Assembly: GCA_900321525.1 (NCBI GenBank)
Contig: ONWL01000126.1
Coordinates: 1 to 5,068, forward strand
DNA from: an uncultured Eubacteriales bacterium
GTDB taxonomy: Bacteria > Bacillota > Clostridia > Lachnospirales > Lachnospiraceae
Reading direction: 5' to 3'
DNA: 5,068 bases
The notes under the pieces are model-generated. The model searched no databases and was not told the DNA's origin. It saw nothing but the letters and a program-made list of their open reading frames with translations. Every line of letters begins with the position of its first letter. Position 1 is the stretch's first letter. Positions 1 to 5,068 of the stretch are shown here, piece by piece. The position numbers and the translations under genes are program-made.

Positions 1-1
1 G

Positions 2-346
2 ATTGGGATAGAGATGAGAACGGGGCATGTGGTATGGAGAAGTATGTGGAAGGAAGTGTTCTGGCCGTCTATGACAGGAGGTGTAGTGGTAGGAGGTACG
101 TTGTGGGGCATTGCTTCTTTGTGGAAACATGCGCTAGGCATGGGAGATGTCAAGTTGTTTACAGTATTGGGATTGTTGTATGGCCTGACAGATACCTGTT
201 TGCTGCTGTTTTTCACCATGTTGCTGATGGCAGTGGTCTGTCTTTTTCTGTTGAGCAGAAAGCAAGTGACAGGCAAGACGACCATTCCATTGGTTCCTTT
301 TTTGGCAGTGGGATTTTTGCTGATGGTATATTTAGGGAGGGAGTGA
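2..346 (+). CDS. Type IV prepilin peptidase (A24 family), C-terminal part, 5' end outside window
   Basis: This is the C-terminal part of a membrane aspartic protease that cleaves the leader of type IV or Tad/Flp prepilins at the cytoplasmic membrane. The decisive motif is G-M-G-D-V-K, with the catalytic Asp codon at 146-148; it matches the second A24 motif GxGDxK. Ahead of it is a glycine-rich membrane segment (TGGVVVGG). After it come long hydrophobic stretches and a final TIPLVPFLAVG, as in the last helix of the family. The frame is open to the left edge. The ATG at 14 is probably internal, because the first catalytic Asp and the N-terminal helices are missing from the visible 114 codons. 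The small size and lack of a visible methylase domain would suit a TadV/CpaA-like enzyme, but the missing N-terminus leaves this open. The next gene starts 114 bases downstream on the same strand. Confidence 0.88.
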   Translation: MGIEMRTGHVVWRSMWKEVFWPSMTGGVVVGGTLWGIASLWKHALGMGDVKLFTVLGLLYGLTDTCLLLFFTMLLMAVVCLFLLSRKQVTGKTTIPLVPFLAVGFLLMVYLGRE

Positions 347-446
347 GGCATGGGCGGTTAGTGTGAATGTGCGTTTTTTAATAAAAATTTTGATGAAAGG
401 CATTGGGAATGGTGGTTTCGCAATTGCCTGTCAAAAAATACAAATG

Positions 447-452
447 AAAGGA
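447..452 (+). promoter_or_regulatory. Ribosome binding site of the FHA gene
   Basis: AAAGGA lies 8 bases before the ATG at 461 and supports that start. The next in-frame ATG is codon 38, without a comparable site at the right distance. Confidence 0.6.
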
Positions 453-460
453 CGAAAGAA

Positions 461-913
461 ATGAGAGTAGAAAAAGAGCGAACCCAGGAAGGATTGAAGA
501 TTCAAATTTGGCTGTCGGATGAGGAACTGGCATTATATGATTCGGCTTCTGTACAGCGCGCCAAGCAGGAAATGTCCGGAGAAGGGCAAAATCTTGAGAA
601 GAAGGACAGCTATTGTCTGGTTAGAAGGAAAACAAGGGAACCAATTTTTATAACCAGCTCTATGTTTCAATTGGGGAGAGAACACGGCAAGGTGGATTAC
701 TGTATTTCAGACAATCCAAGTGTCAGTCGAATCCATGCGGCATTTCTGATACAGGGAGAGCAGGTGTTTCTTGTCAACACAGCTGCTAAAAATCACACCT
801 ATGTGAATGGGCAGCAGATTCCGGACCATGCCAGAATTTTACTGTCACCCGGAGATCGGATTTGTCTGGCCAATGAAGAATTTATCTTCTGTCTGAAGGA
901 GAGATGCATATGA
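461..913 (+). CDS. Small FHA-domain phosphothreonine-binding protein
   Basis: This 150-residue cytosolic protein has one C-terminal forkhead-associated domain, a fold that binds phosphothreonine peptides. The domain spans about residues 52-146. Visible marks are the G72-R73 turn, S89-R90-I-H92, the T-Y-V-N116-G117 strand and the closing P-G-D-R turn at 130-133. R73, S89 and N111 sit where FHA proteins contact the phosphate or peptide backbone. The usual S-x-N-G-T loop reads A-K-N-H-T (109-113), so the glycine is replaced by H112. Residues 1-50 are charged, contain W17-L-S-D-E-E, and match no domain I recognise; longer FHA proteins of pilus loci carry a bigger N-terminal domain, so this may be a reduced form. 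There is no signal peptide or membrane segment. The stop overlaps the phosphatase start, and with the kinase two genes on, this protein is a likely reader of kinase-made phosphothreonine. Confidence 0.88.
   Translation: MRVEKERTQEGLKIQIWLSDEELALYDSASVQRAKQEMSGEGQNLEKKDSYCLVRRKTREPIFITSSMFQLGREHGKVDYCISDNPSVSRIHAAFLIQGEQVFLVNTAAKNHTYVNGQQIPDHARILLSPGDRICLANEEFIFCLKERCI
896..901 (+). promoter_or_regulatory. Ribosome binding site that decides the PP2C start
   Basis: AAGGAG lies within the last codons of the FHA gene. It is 8 bases from the ATG at 910 but only 2 bases from the upstream in-frame ATG at 904. The spacing therefore favours 910, which also gives the classic ATGA overlap with the FHA stop. 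Confidence 0.65.
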
Positions 914-1725
914 ACGTGATGATGGCAGCTGTGACAGACGTGGGTATACAAAAGAAAGTGAATCAGGATAGTTTGTTGATTCAGAACATATTGACCAGTC
1001 AGGGACGGATGGTGTTTGCGGTGCTCTGTGATGGAATGGGCGGTTTCAAAAAGGGAGAAGTGGCAAGCAAGTCATTGATTCAGTGCTTTCGGAACTGGGT
1101 CAGACAGGAGTTGCCCACATTGTGCAGAGGAAAGTTGAGAGAGGAGCATATTTGGCGGCAATGGGAAGGGATTCTTACAGAACAAAACCAAAAACTGCAC
1201 CAATATGGAAAGCGGCAAGGGATTCAGCTTGGTACCACAGTAGTGGTAATGTTGTTGACGGAGAAGCGTTATTATATTATGAATGTAGGAGATTCCAGAG
1301 CATATCAGTTGAAAGAAAAAATGAAGCAGTTGACTACAGATCAAACTTTTGTGGCAGATGCAGTGGCAAAAGGGTATTTGACAGAAGATCAGGCAAGAGA
1401 AGATTTTCGTCGGCATATTTTACTGCAATGTTGTGGTGCGTCTGATCAGATCGTGCCGGAGAGAATCAGTGGCATTACGGAACAGGAATCCGTCTATTTG
1501 CTTTGTTCCGATGGATTTTATCACCAATTATCGGTAGAGGAATGTTATGAGTTGTTGCAGCCAAGGGTACTTTTGGCAGAAGCACAGATGAGGCAGAATG
1601 CTTGGATGTTGATGGAACGGTGTAAACAGCGGCAGGAGAAAGATAATATTTCTGTGGTACTGGTGAAACTGTGTGGGGGAAGGAAAGATGCTGGAAAGCG
1701 GTGTGCTCTTGGATGGAAAATATAA
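910..1725 (+). CDS. PP2C-family (PPM) Ser/Thr protein phosphatase
   Basis: This is a 271-residue cytosolic, metal-dependent phosphatase that removes phosphate from Ser/Thr, most likely reversing the adjacent kinase. The PPM motifs appear in order: T-D-V-G then V-N-Q-D20; L-C-D41-G-M-G-G; L-G-T-T at 107-110; N-V-G-D128-S-R; L-T-T-D-Q-T at 141-146, where many relatives have D-H-S; C-S-D201-G; and K-D245-N. The four aspartates expected to hold the two metal ions (D20, D41, D201, D245) are all present, so it should be active. Length matches the stand-alone bacterial PP2C class (about 240-270) and no membrane segment is seen. The start at 910 is chosen over 904 on binding-site spacing. The last residues (about 255-271) lie beyond the PPM core and are encoded where the gene overlaps the kinase start, so they may be a by-product of the overlap. 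Related proteins include the PrpC/Stp phosphatases. Confidence 0.93.
   Translation: MNVMMAAVTDVGIQKKVNQDSLLIQNILTSQGRMVFAVLCDGMGGFKKGEVASKSLIQCFRNWVRQELPTLCRGKLREEHIWRQWEGILTEQNQKLHQYGKRQGIQLGTTVVVMLLTEKRYYIMNVGDSRAYQLKEKMKQLTTDQTFVADAVAKGYLTEDQAREDFRRHILLQCCGASDQIVPERISGITEQESVYLLCSDGFYHQLSVEECYELLQPRVLLAEAQMRQNAWMLMERCKQRQEKDNISVVLVKLCGGRKDAGKRCALGWKI
1675..1684 (+). promoter_or_regulatory. Ribosome binding site of the kinase gene, inside the PP2C gene
   Basis: GGGGGAAGGA precedes the ATG at 1688. The G-run ends 8 bases and the AAGGA 3 bases before the start. A GTG at 1673 in the same frame would add five residues, but it lies ahead of this purine run. Starting at 1688 gives an N-terminus (MLESG...LDGKY) like that of related kinases. 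Confidence 0.55.
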
Positions 1726-3370
1726 AATTATAAAGCAAATTGGAAGAGGAGGCATGAGTTGGGTCTATTTGGCAATCAATGAACGGGCCAATAAGCAGTG
1801 GGCTGTGAAAGAAATCCGAAAAGAGAAAACACAGGAATTAGAACCTGTTCGACAATGTCTGGTGGCGGAAATTGATATTTTGCGGAATTTGCGTCATCCC
1901 AATCTGCCAGGTATTGTGGATGTGATAGAGCAGGAGGAGGCATTTTTCATGGTCATGGAATATGTGGAAGGAATGGCATTGGATCAGGTTTTGGAACGTT
2001 CTGGTCCGATCGGCCAGCAGGAGGTCATTTTATGGGCAAAGCAGTTGTGTCAGGTATTGATTTACCTCCATTCCAGGGAGCCTGTCATCATTTATCGAGA
2101 TATGAAGCCTTCTAATATTATGCTGGAGCCAGATGGACAGGTGAAACTCATTGATTTTGGGACGGCACGGGAATATAAAGCATGCCATGCAAATGATACC
2201 GTTTGTCTTGGAACTGCCGGATATGCGGCACCTGAGCAGTATGCCGGGGCAGATATGGGACAGACAGATGTGCGAACCGATGTGTACAATCTGGGAGCCA
2301 CCATCCATCATCTGTTGACTGGGATTTCTCCTTCTGCTCATCCTTTTCAGTTTATACCCATCCGGCAAAGTAATCCTTCATTGTCTGGTGGGTTAGAGGA
2401 GATTTTGCAAAAGTGTACCCAGTATGACCCAAAAGACCGCTACCAGTCTGTGGCAGAGCTGTTGTATGATTTGGAACATTTTGAGCAGATGGATAAAGCC
2501 TGGCAGAAAAAGCAGATACAGAAGTTGGCATTGATTGTGTGTAGTGTTTGTATGACTGTAGTTTTGGGATTTGGAGCCGCGTGGGGATATGGCTCTGCAA
2601 AAAGACAAAAAGGAATGGAGTATGAACAGAATTTGCGCAAGGCCACCACTGTGGAAGCGTATTATGCTGCCATTTTAACAGACCCGACACGGGTGGAAGC
2701 TTATCTGGGAAATGATGACTGGACAGGGTTGATTGGATTTCTCATTGCAGATGAGCGTCTGACGGTAGAAGAAAGCAGCAGTTTGACCAGATTAAAAGGA
2801 GGTTTGGAGGCACAAAACAGAAGAGGATATACCACCACTGTGGATGTATTGGCACAATTGAAAGGGGCAGATTCTTTGGGCTACCAGCTGGTTTGCAATG
2901 AAATTGGAGAAGCCTATTTGTTTTATTATGAAGTGGGAGTGGAAAAAGATAAGTATAAAACAGCTGCTTCCTGGTTTCAGTATGCCGGTGATGTGAATCC
3001 GGCAGCAGAGATCTATTGTGCCATAGCAGACTGCCTGCAAATGATTGCAAAGAACAGAAAGTCAGAGACATATGGCACACTATCAGAAACCTATCAGACA
3101 TTGTGGAAGCAGATGGAGGCACTGTTGGCAAAGGGAAGAGAAATGGATTTGGATTTGAAATTGCGGATTTGGCGGGAAGTGGTACATATGATTGCCAACC
3201 ATGCAGAGGAGTTTTCTAAGATTTTAACTCAGACAGAATTACAGGATATGTTAGAAGAAATCGCAACAGAGAGTAGTCAGATGAAAGATTCCTTTTTACA
3301 GGACAGTGTCCAGAAATTGATACTTGATATTGCATTGGCAGAAGAAAAAATACAGTCTGCCAGGAGGTAG
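1688..3370 (+). CDS. Membrane Ser/Thr protein kinase (Hanks type) with non-PASTA helical outer domain
   Basis: This is a 560-residue kinase that phosphorylates Ser/Thr on proteins in the cytoplasm. The kinase domain covers about 10-268: glycine-rich loop G19-R-G-G-M-S-W-V-Y; A-V-K41 (ATP lysine); E61 as the likely helix-C glutamate; catalytic Y-R-D138-M-K-P-S-N143, with Tyr instead of the usual His; D156-F-G; activation segment ending G-T-A-G-Y-A-A-P-E183; and D-R251 near the end of the domain. All catalytic residues are present. After a Lys-rich stretch comes one membrane helix at about 280-302, then about 258 residues predicted outside. That part is helical and TPR-like (A-Y-Y-A-A-I-L-T-D-P near 330) and has no PASTA repeat, so it does not look like a muropeptide sensor of the PrkC/PknB type. 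The gene overlaps the phosphatase by 38 bases, so the pair is probably translated together. The ligand is unknown. Confidence 0.93.
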   Translation: MLESGVLLDGKYKIIKQIGRGGMSWVYLAINERANKQWAVKEIRKEKTQELEPVRQCLVAEIDILRNLRHPNLPGIVDVIEQEEAFFMVMEYVEGMALDQVLERSGPIGQQEVILWAKQLCQVLIYLHSREPVIIYRDMKPSNIMLEPDGQVKLIDFGTAREYKACHANDTVCLGTAGYAAPEQYAGADMGQTDVRTDVYNLGATIHHLLTGISPSAHPFQFIPIRQSNPSLSGGLEEILQKCTQYDPKDRYQSVAELLYDLEHFEQMDKAWQKKQIQKLALIVCSVCMTVVLGFGAAWGYGSAKRQKGMEYEQNLRKATTVEAYYAAILTDPTRVEAYLGNDDWTGLIGFLIADERLTVEESSSLTRLKGGLEAQNRRGYTTTVDVLAQLKGADSLGYQLVCNEIGEAYLFYYEVGVEKDKYKTAASWFQYAGDVNPAAEIYCAIADCLQMIAKNRKSETYGTLSETYQTLWKQMEALLAKGREMDLDLKLRIWREVVHMIANHAEEFSKILTQTELQDMLEEIATESSQMKDSFLQDSVQKLILDIALAEEKIQSARR

Positions 3371-3373
3371 GAG
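3369..3373 (+). promoter_or_regulatory. Ribosome binding site fused to the kinase stop codon
   Basis: AGGAG here shares bases with the kinase TAG stop (3368-3370) and lies 9 bases before the ATG at 3383. A second AGGAGG (3362-3367) is too far (15 bases) to serve that start directly. This layout suits termination followed by re-initiation. Confidence 0.6.
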
Positions 3374-3382
3374 AAGACAGTT

Positions 3383-3631
3383 ATGTATACATTTTATAGG
3401 ACGGTGTTTGTCATATGCGGCATTGGGGCAGGTGTGTTAGGTGTGTGGACCATAGTGTTATGTTTGTATTTGCGTATTTGGTCGGTGATTACCGCATTGT
3501 ATAAACAGTGGATAGGGAGACATGCCGGACAGAAGGTGTATAGTGGACAGTTTTTGATTGAGCGTGAAATCATGTTTGTCCATACGGAAGAGACCATTGA
3601 TGAGAAGGAACATGGAGAAATAGGAGGATAG
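3383..3631 (+). CDS. Small single-pass membrane protein of unknown function
   Basis: I do not recognise this 82-residue protein. It has one clear hydrophobic helix at about 7-30 (V-F-V-I-C-G-I-G-A-G-V-L-G-V-W), then a positively charged segment with R31, K41, R46 and K51. The positive-inside rule then puts the C-terminal 50 residues in the cytoplasm. That tail ends acidic (T-E-E-T-I-D-E-K-E). No lipobox and no convincing signal cleavage site is seen. The reading is supported by a good ribosome binding site and by its fit: 12 bases after the kinase gene and 10 before the next one. The position suggests a partner or substrate of the kinase, or an accessory factor for the exported protein downstream; both are inference. 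Thr residues in the tail (T68, T71) could be phosphorylation sites, but nothing in the sequence proves it. Confidence 0.75.
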   Translation: MYTFYRTVFVICGIGAGVLGVWTIVLCLYLRIWSVITALYKQWIGRHAGQKVYSGQFLIEREIMFVHTEETIDEKEHGEIGG

Positions 3632-3634
3632 GAG
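3630..3634 (+). promoter_or_regulatory. Ribosome binding site fused to the stop codon of the small membrane gene
   Basis: AGGAG overlaps the TAG stop at 3629-3631 and lies 7 bases before the ATG at 3642. As at the kinase junction, an extra AGGAGG lies just upstream (3622-3627). Confidence 0.65.
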
Positions 3635-3641
3635 AAAGTGT

Positions 3642-5068
3642 ATGAGAAAAGGTATGAAAAAACGGAAAAGAAGCAATATATGGAATCGAATCAGAGCAGG
3701 TATGTTGGCGGCTGTGCTGACTGCAACGATGCAGACAGGAATACTGGCAGCAGAACAGATAGAAGAAGTGGATAGAAAGCAGGCAGAAGTGCAGATTCAA
3801 TTATGGGAGAGGTCTTCAGGGGCAGAAACACGATCTATTGAGGTATCTGTCATGGTCAAAGTGGAAGAAGACAAACAAAAGGAAATTGTGGGGATACAAA
3901 CAGGAATTGCAGAAATTTCGTATCAGGTCATACAAGATGGGGAAACGGCACATCCCTTGCAAACTGGTATTTTGTATCAGGCAGAGGCGACGGAATATGG
4001 AGAGCAATTCTTGCAGGAATCCGAAGCAGAAGAGATGGAAATAGACGGAGAAGTGGAGGAATCCGAAGTAGAAGAGATAGAAACAGATGGGGAAGTGGAG
4101 GAGTCAGAAATAGAGAAGACTAAAACAGATGGAAAAGTAGAAAGAGAGGAATATGAAACAAATGATGAAATGGATATAAGACAAATGGAGAAAAGCAAAA
4201 TAGAGGATAAAGTGGAGATGGAAAAACAAAAAGAGTCCAAAATAGAAGAACAAGTGGAAATAGAAGCAGAAACGGAGAAGCTTGAAATAGACAGAGAAAA
4301 AGGTATAGAAAGTGTAGAGTCGGAAACGGTTTTACAGGAACCGTATATATGGGAGTGGAATGGAGCCATTACAATGGAAGTAGAGCAGGATAGCAACCAT
4401 CAGATAGAAGTATTGGTCACGGCAAAGGATTTTGCTGGAGAAGAATGGACAGCGTCTCTCTTTTGGGATAGCCCCTATGTTATGATGGAACAATCCACCG
4501 AGGAACAACAGGAGCAGGAGATTGCTGTTTTGCCAGAAGAAGAGCCGACTGTTTGTTCGGAAGCAGAGTCCGAAGAATCGACTGTTTGTTCGGAAACAGA
4601 GTCAAAAGAGCCCATCGTTTTTCTGGAAACAGAGTCAGAGACATTGCCGTCTGATTCTGCGTCTGTCATACAGATAGAGCCGATTTTACCGGAATTGATT
4701 ACGCAGGAATGGTCGCAAGCATCGGAATCCGTCATACAGGTACCATTGGTTGTTCCGGAACCAGTGGTACAAATACCATTGGTAAAACCAGTGACTGTAG
4801 TGACCTATGATCATAATGATGGAGCAAATGGCAATTATTACAAAACGGATCGGATGGCTACGATTTCCATTGTGTCCGTTTCATTTGACAGTCGTAATGT
4901 GAAAATTGTGGGAACAGCAACAGAAAATGGGCGTGTAAAGGACGTACCAGTGGTCAGTGACTGGATCAAAGTGGGGGATGTCTATATGGCAACCATTCAC
5001 TATACAGAAGATGGACTGTACACATTAGAAATTTCTTATCAGGATCAGGAAGGAATGATGGCAGAATC
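3642..5068 (+). CDS. Large exported Ig-like protein with acidic and Pro/Val repeats, 3' end outside window
   Basis: The frame is open for 475 codons to the right edge. Residues 1-37 are a strong signal peptide: a very basic start (R2, K3, K6-K7-R8-K9-R10, R16, R18), a hydrophobic core and a likely cut near L-A-A37. Residues 48-112 look like the first strands of an Ig-like fold (E-I-S-Y-Q-V then T-G-I-L-Y). Residues 113-233 are Glu-rich 14-residue repeats. At 234-275 Ig-like sequence resumes (W-E-W-N-G-A-I-T, then T-A-K-D-F-A-G). Residues 283-383 are a second low-complexity stretch (Glu/Ser then Pro/Val). From 384 a second Ig-like module begins (Y-D-H-N-D-G-A-N-G, Y-Y-K-T-D-R-M-A-T-I, D-G-L-Y-T-L), resembling modules of large Clostridia surface proteins. 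No anchor is visible because the C-terminus is missing. It is probably a surface or secreted protein cotranscribed with the kinase set; its function is not known. Confidence 0.85.
   Translation, partial: MRKGMKKRKRSNIWNRIRAGMLAAVLTATMQTGILAAEQIEEVDRKQAEVQIQLWERSSGAETRSIEVSVMVKVEEDKQKEIVGIQTGIAEISYQVIQDGETAHPLQTGILYQAEATEYGEQFLQESEAEEMEIDGEVEESEVEEIETDGEVEESEIEKTKTDGKVEREEYETNDEMDIRQMEKSKIEDKVEMEKQKESKIEEQVEIEAETEKLEIDREKGIESVESETVLQEPYIWEWNGAITMEVEQDSNHQIEVLVTAKDFAGEEWTASLFWDSPYVMMEQSTEEQQEQEIAVLPEEEPTVCSEAESEESTVCSETESKEPIVFLETESETLPSDSASVIQIEPILPELITQEWSQASESVIQVPLVVPEPVVQIPLVKPVTVVTYDHNDGANGNYYKTDRMATISIVSVSFDSRNVKIVGTATENGRVKDVPVVSDWIKVGDVYMATIHYTEDGLYTLEISYQDQEGMMAE
4017..4142 (+). repeat. 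Three tandem 42-base units (14 residues, acidic)
   Basis: Units at 4017-4058, 4059-4100 and 4101-4142 encode E-S-E-x-E-x-x-x-x-D-G-x-V-E. Units 1 and 2 differ at about 5 of 42 bases; unit 3 is more diverged and gains Lys. The acidic repeats continue in decayed form to about 4340, for example M-E-K-Q-K-E-S-K-I-E-E-Q-V-E at residues 193-206. The period is a multiple of three, so copy number can change without a frameshift. Confidence 0.85.
4545..4643 (+). repeat. Three tandem 33-base units (11 residues, Glu/Ser with Cys)
   Basis: Units at 4545-4577, 4578-4610 and 4611-4643 encode the pattern (P/S)-T-V-C-S-E-x-E-S-x-E. Units 1 and 2 share a long run including ACTGTTTGTTCGGAA. Unit 3 reads P-I-V-F-L-E-T-E-S-E-T and has lost the Cys. 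C305 and C316 are the only cysteines in the visible mature part of this exported protein. Confidence 0.8.
4662..4793 (+). repeat. Four tandem 33-base units (11 residues, Pro/Val)
   Basis: Units at 4662-4694, 4695-4727, 4728-4760 and 4761-4793 start with S-V-I-Q, L-I-T-Q, S-V-I-Q and P-V-V-Q. The first three end in Glu. Unit 2 is the most decayed, keeping mainly the Q and the final E. TACCATTGGT recurs exactly 33 bases apart at 4741-4750 and 4774-4783. The array forms a Pro-rich linker just before the second Ig-like module. Confidence 0.7.

Noticed and set aside
34..366. Plus-strand open frame overlapping the prepilin peptidase in another frame
   Set aside because: The peptidase frame carries the G-M-G-D-V-K motif and membrane helices; this frame is a Cys/His/Arg mix with no domain.
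398..429. Imperfect inverted repeat (AGGCATTG ... CAATTGCCT) in the gap before the FHA gene
   Set aside because: The stem is about 8 pairs with a bulge and a 15-base loop, and no T-run follows, so it is not a credible terminator. No promoter with good -35 and -10 boxes could be placed in this gap either.
363..464. Possible tiny gene ending with an ATGA overlap on the FHA start (GTG at 363 or 369, or ATG at 393; 23-33 residues)
   Set aside because: The starts have no convincing ribosome site, the peptide has no recognisable feature, and so short an open frame is expected by chance. The overlap alone is not enough.
2352..2690. Minus-strand open frames across the kinase gene
   Set aside because: They lie opposite the conserved kinase domain and membrane helix, and show no motif or start signals.
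3977..4396. Long minus-strand open frame, Ser-rich
   Set aside because: It is the mirror of the Glu-codon repeats on the + strand (GAA/GAG read back as TTC/CTC and TCT-type codons). It has no domain and no ribosome site, and it runs inside a well-supported gene.
4475..4735. Minus-strand open frame, Ser/Asp-rich
   Set aside because: It is a by-product of the 33-base repeats of the exported protein gene on the + strand, with no independent support.

Overview
The window looks like part of a Gram-positive Clostridia chromosome, most likely Lachnospiraceae. This rests on protein resemblance: a prepilin peptidase beside an FHA / PP2C phosphatase / membrane Ser-Thr kinase set, then a secreted Ig-like protein. 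Strong AGGAG-type ribosome binding sites and purine-rich coding strands agree with it. All genes lie on the + strand, and no RNA gene, insertion sequence, CRISPR array or clear terminator is visible.

Layout: (1) 2-346 is the C-terminal part of a type IV (A24, TadV/CpaA-like) prepilin peptidase, cut by the left edge. (2) After a 114-base gap, 461-913 encodes a small FHA-domain protein. (3) 910-1725 encodes a PP2C-type phosphatase that overlaps the FHA gene by 4 bases. (4) 1688-3370 encodes a membrane Ser/Thr kinase that overlaps the phosphatase gene by 38 bases; its outer domain is helical and lacks PASTA repeats. (5) 3383-3631 encodes an 82-residue single-pass membrane protein of unknown function. 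(6) 3642 to the right edge is the start of a large exported protein with Ig-like segments and three in-frame tandem repeat arrays.

From 461 on, the genes are packed so tightly (overlaps of 4 and 38 bases, gaps of 12 and 10) that one transcript and coupled translation are likely. The kinase, phosphatase and FHA reader form a complete write/erase/read phospho-signalling set. The prepilin peptidase suggests a neighbouring Tad/Flp pilus locus, so the set may control pilus or envelope assembly; that link is inference. The least ordinary gene is the last one. Two long low-complexity segments, built from 14-residue acidic and 11-residue Glu/Ser/Cys and Pro/Val repeats, appear to sit inside and between Ig-like modules.
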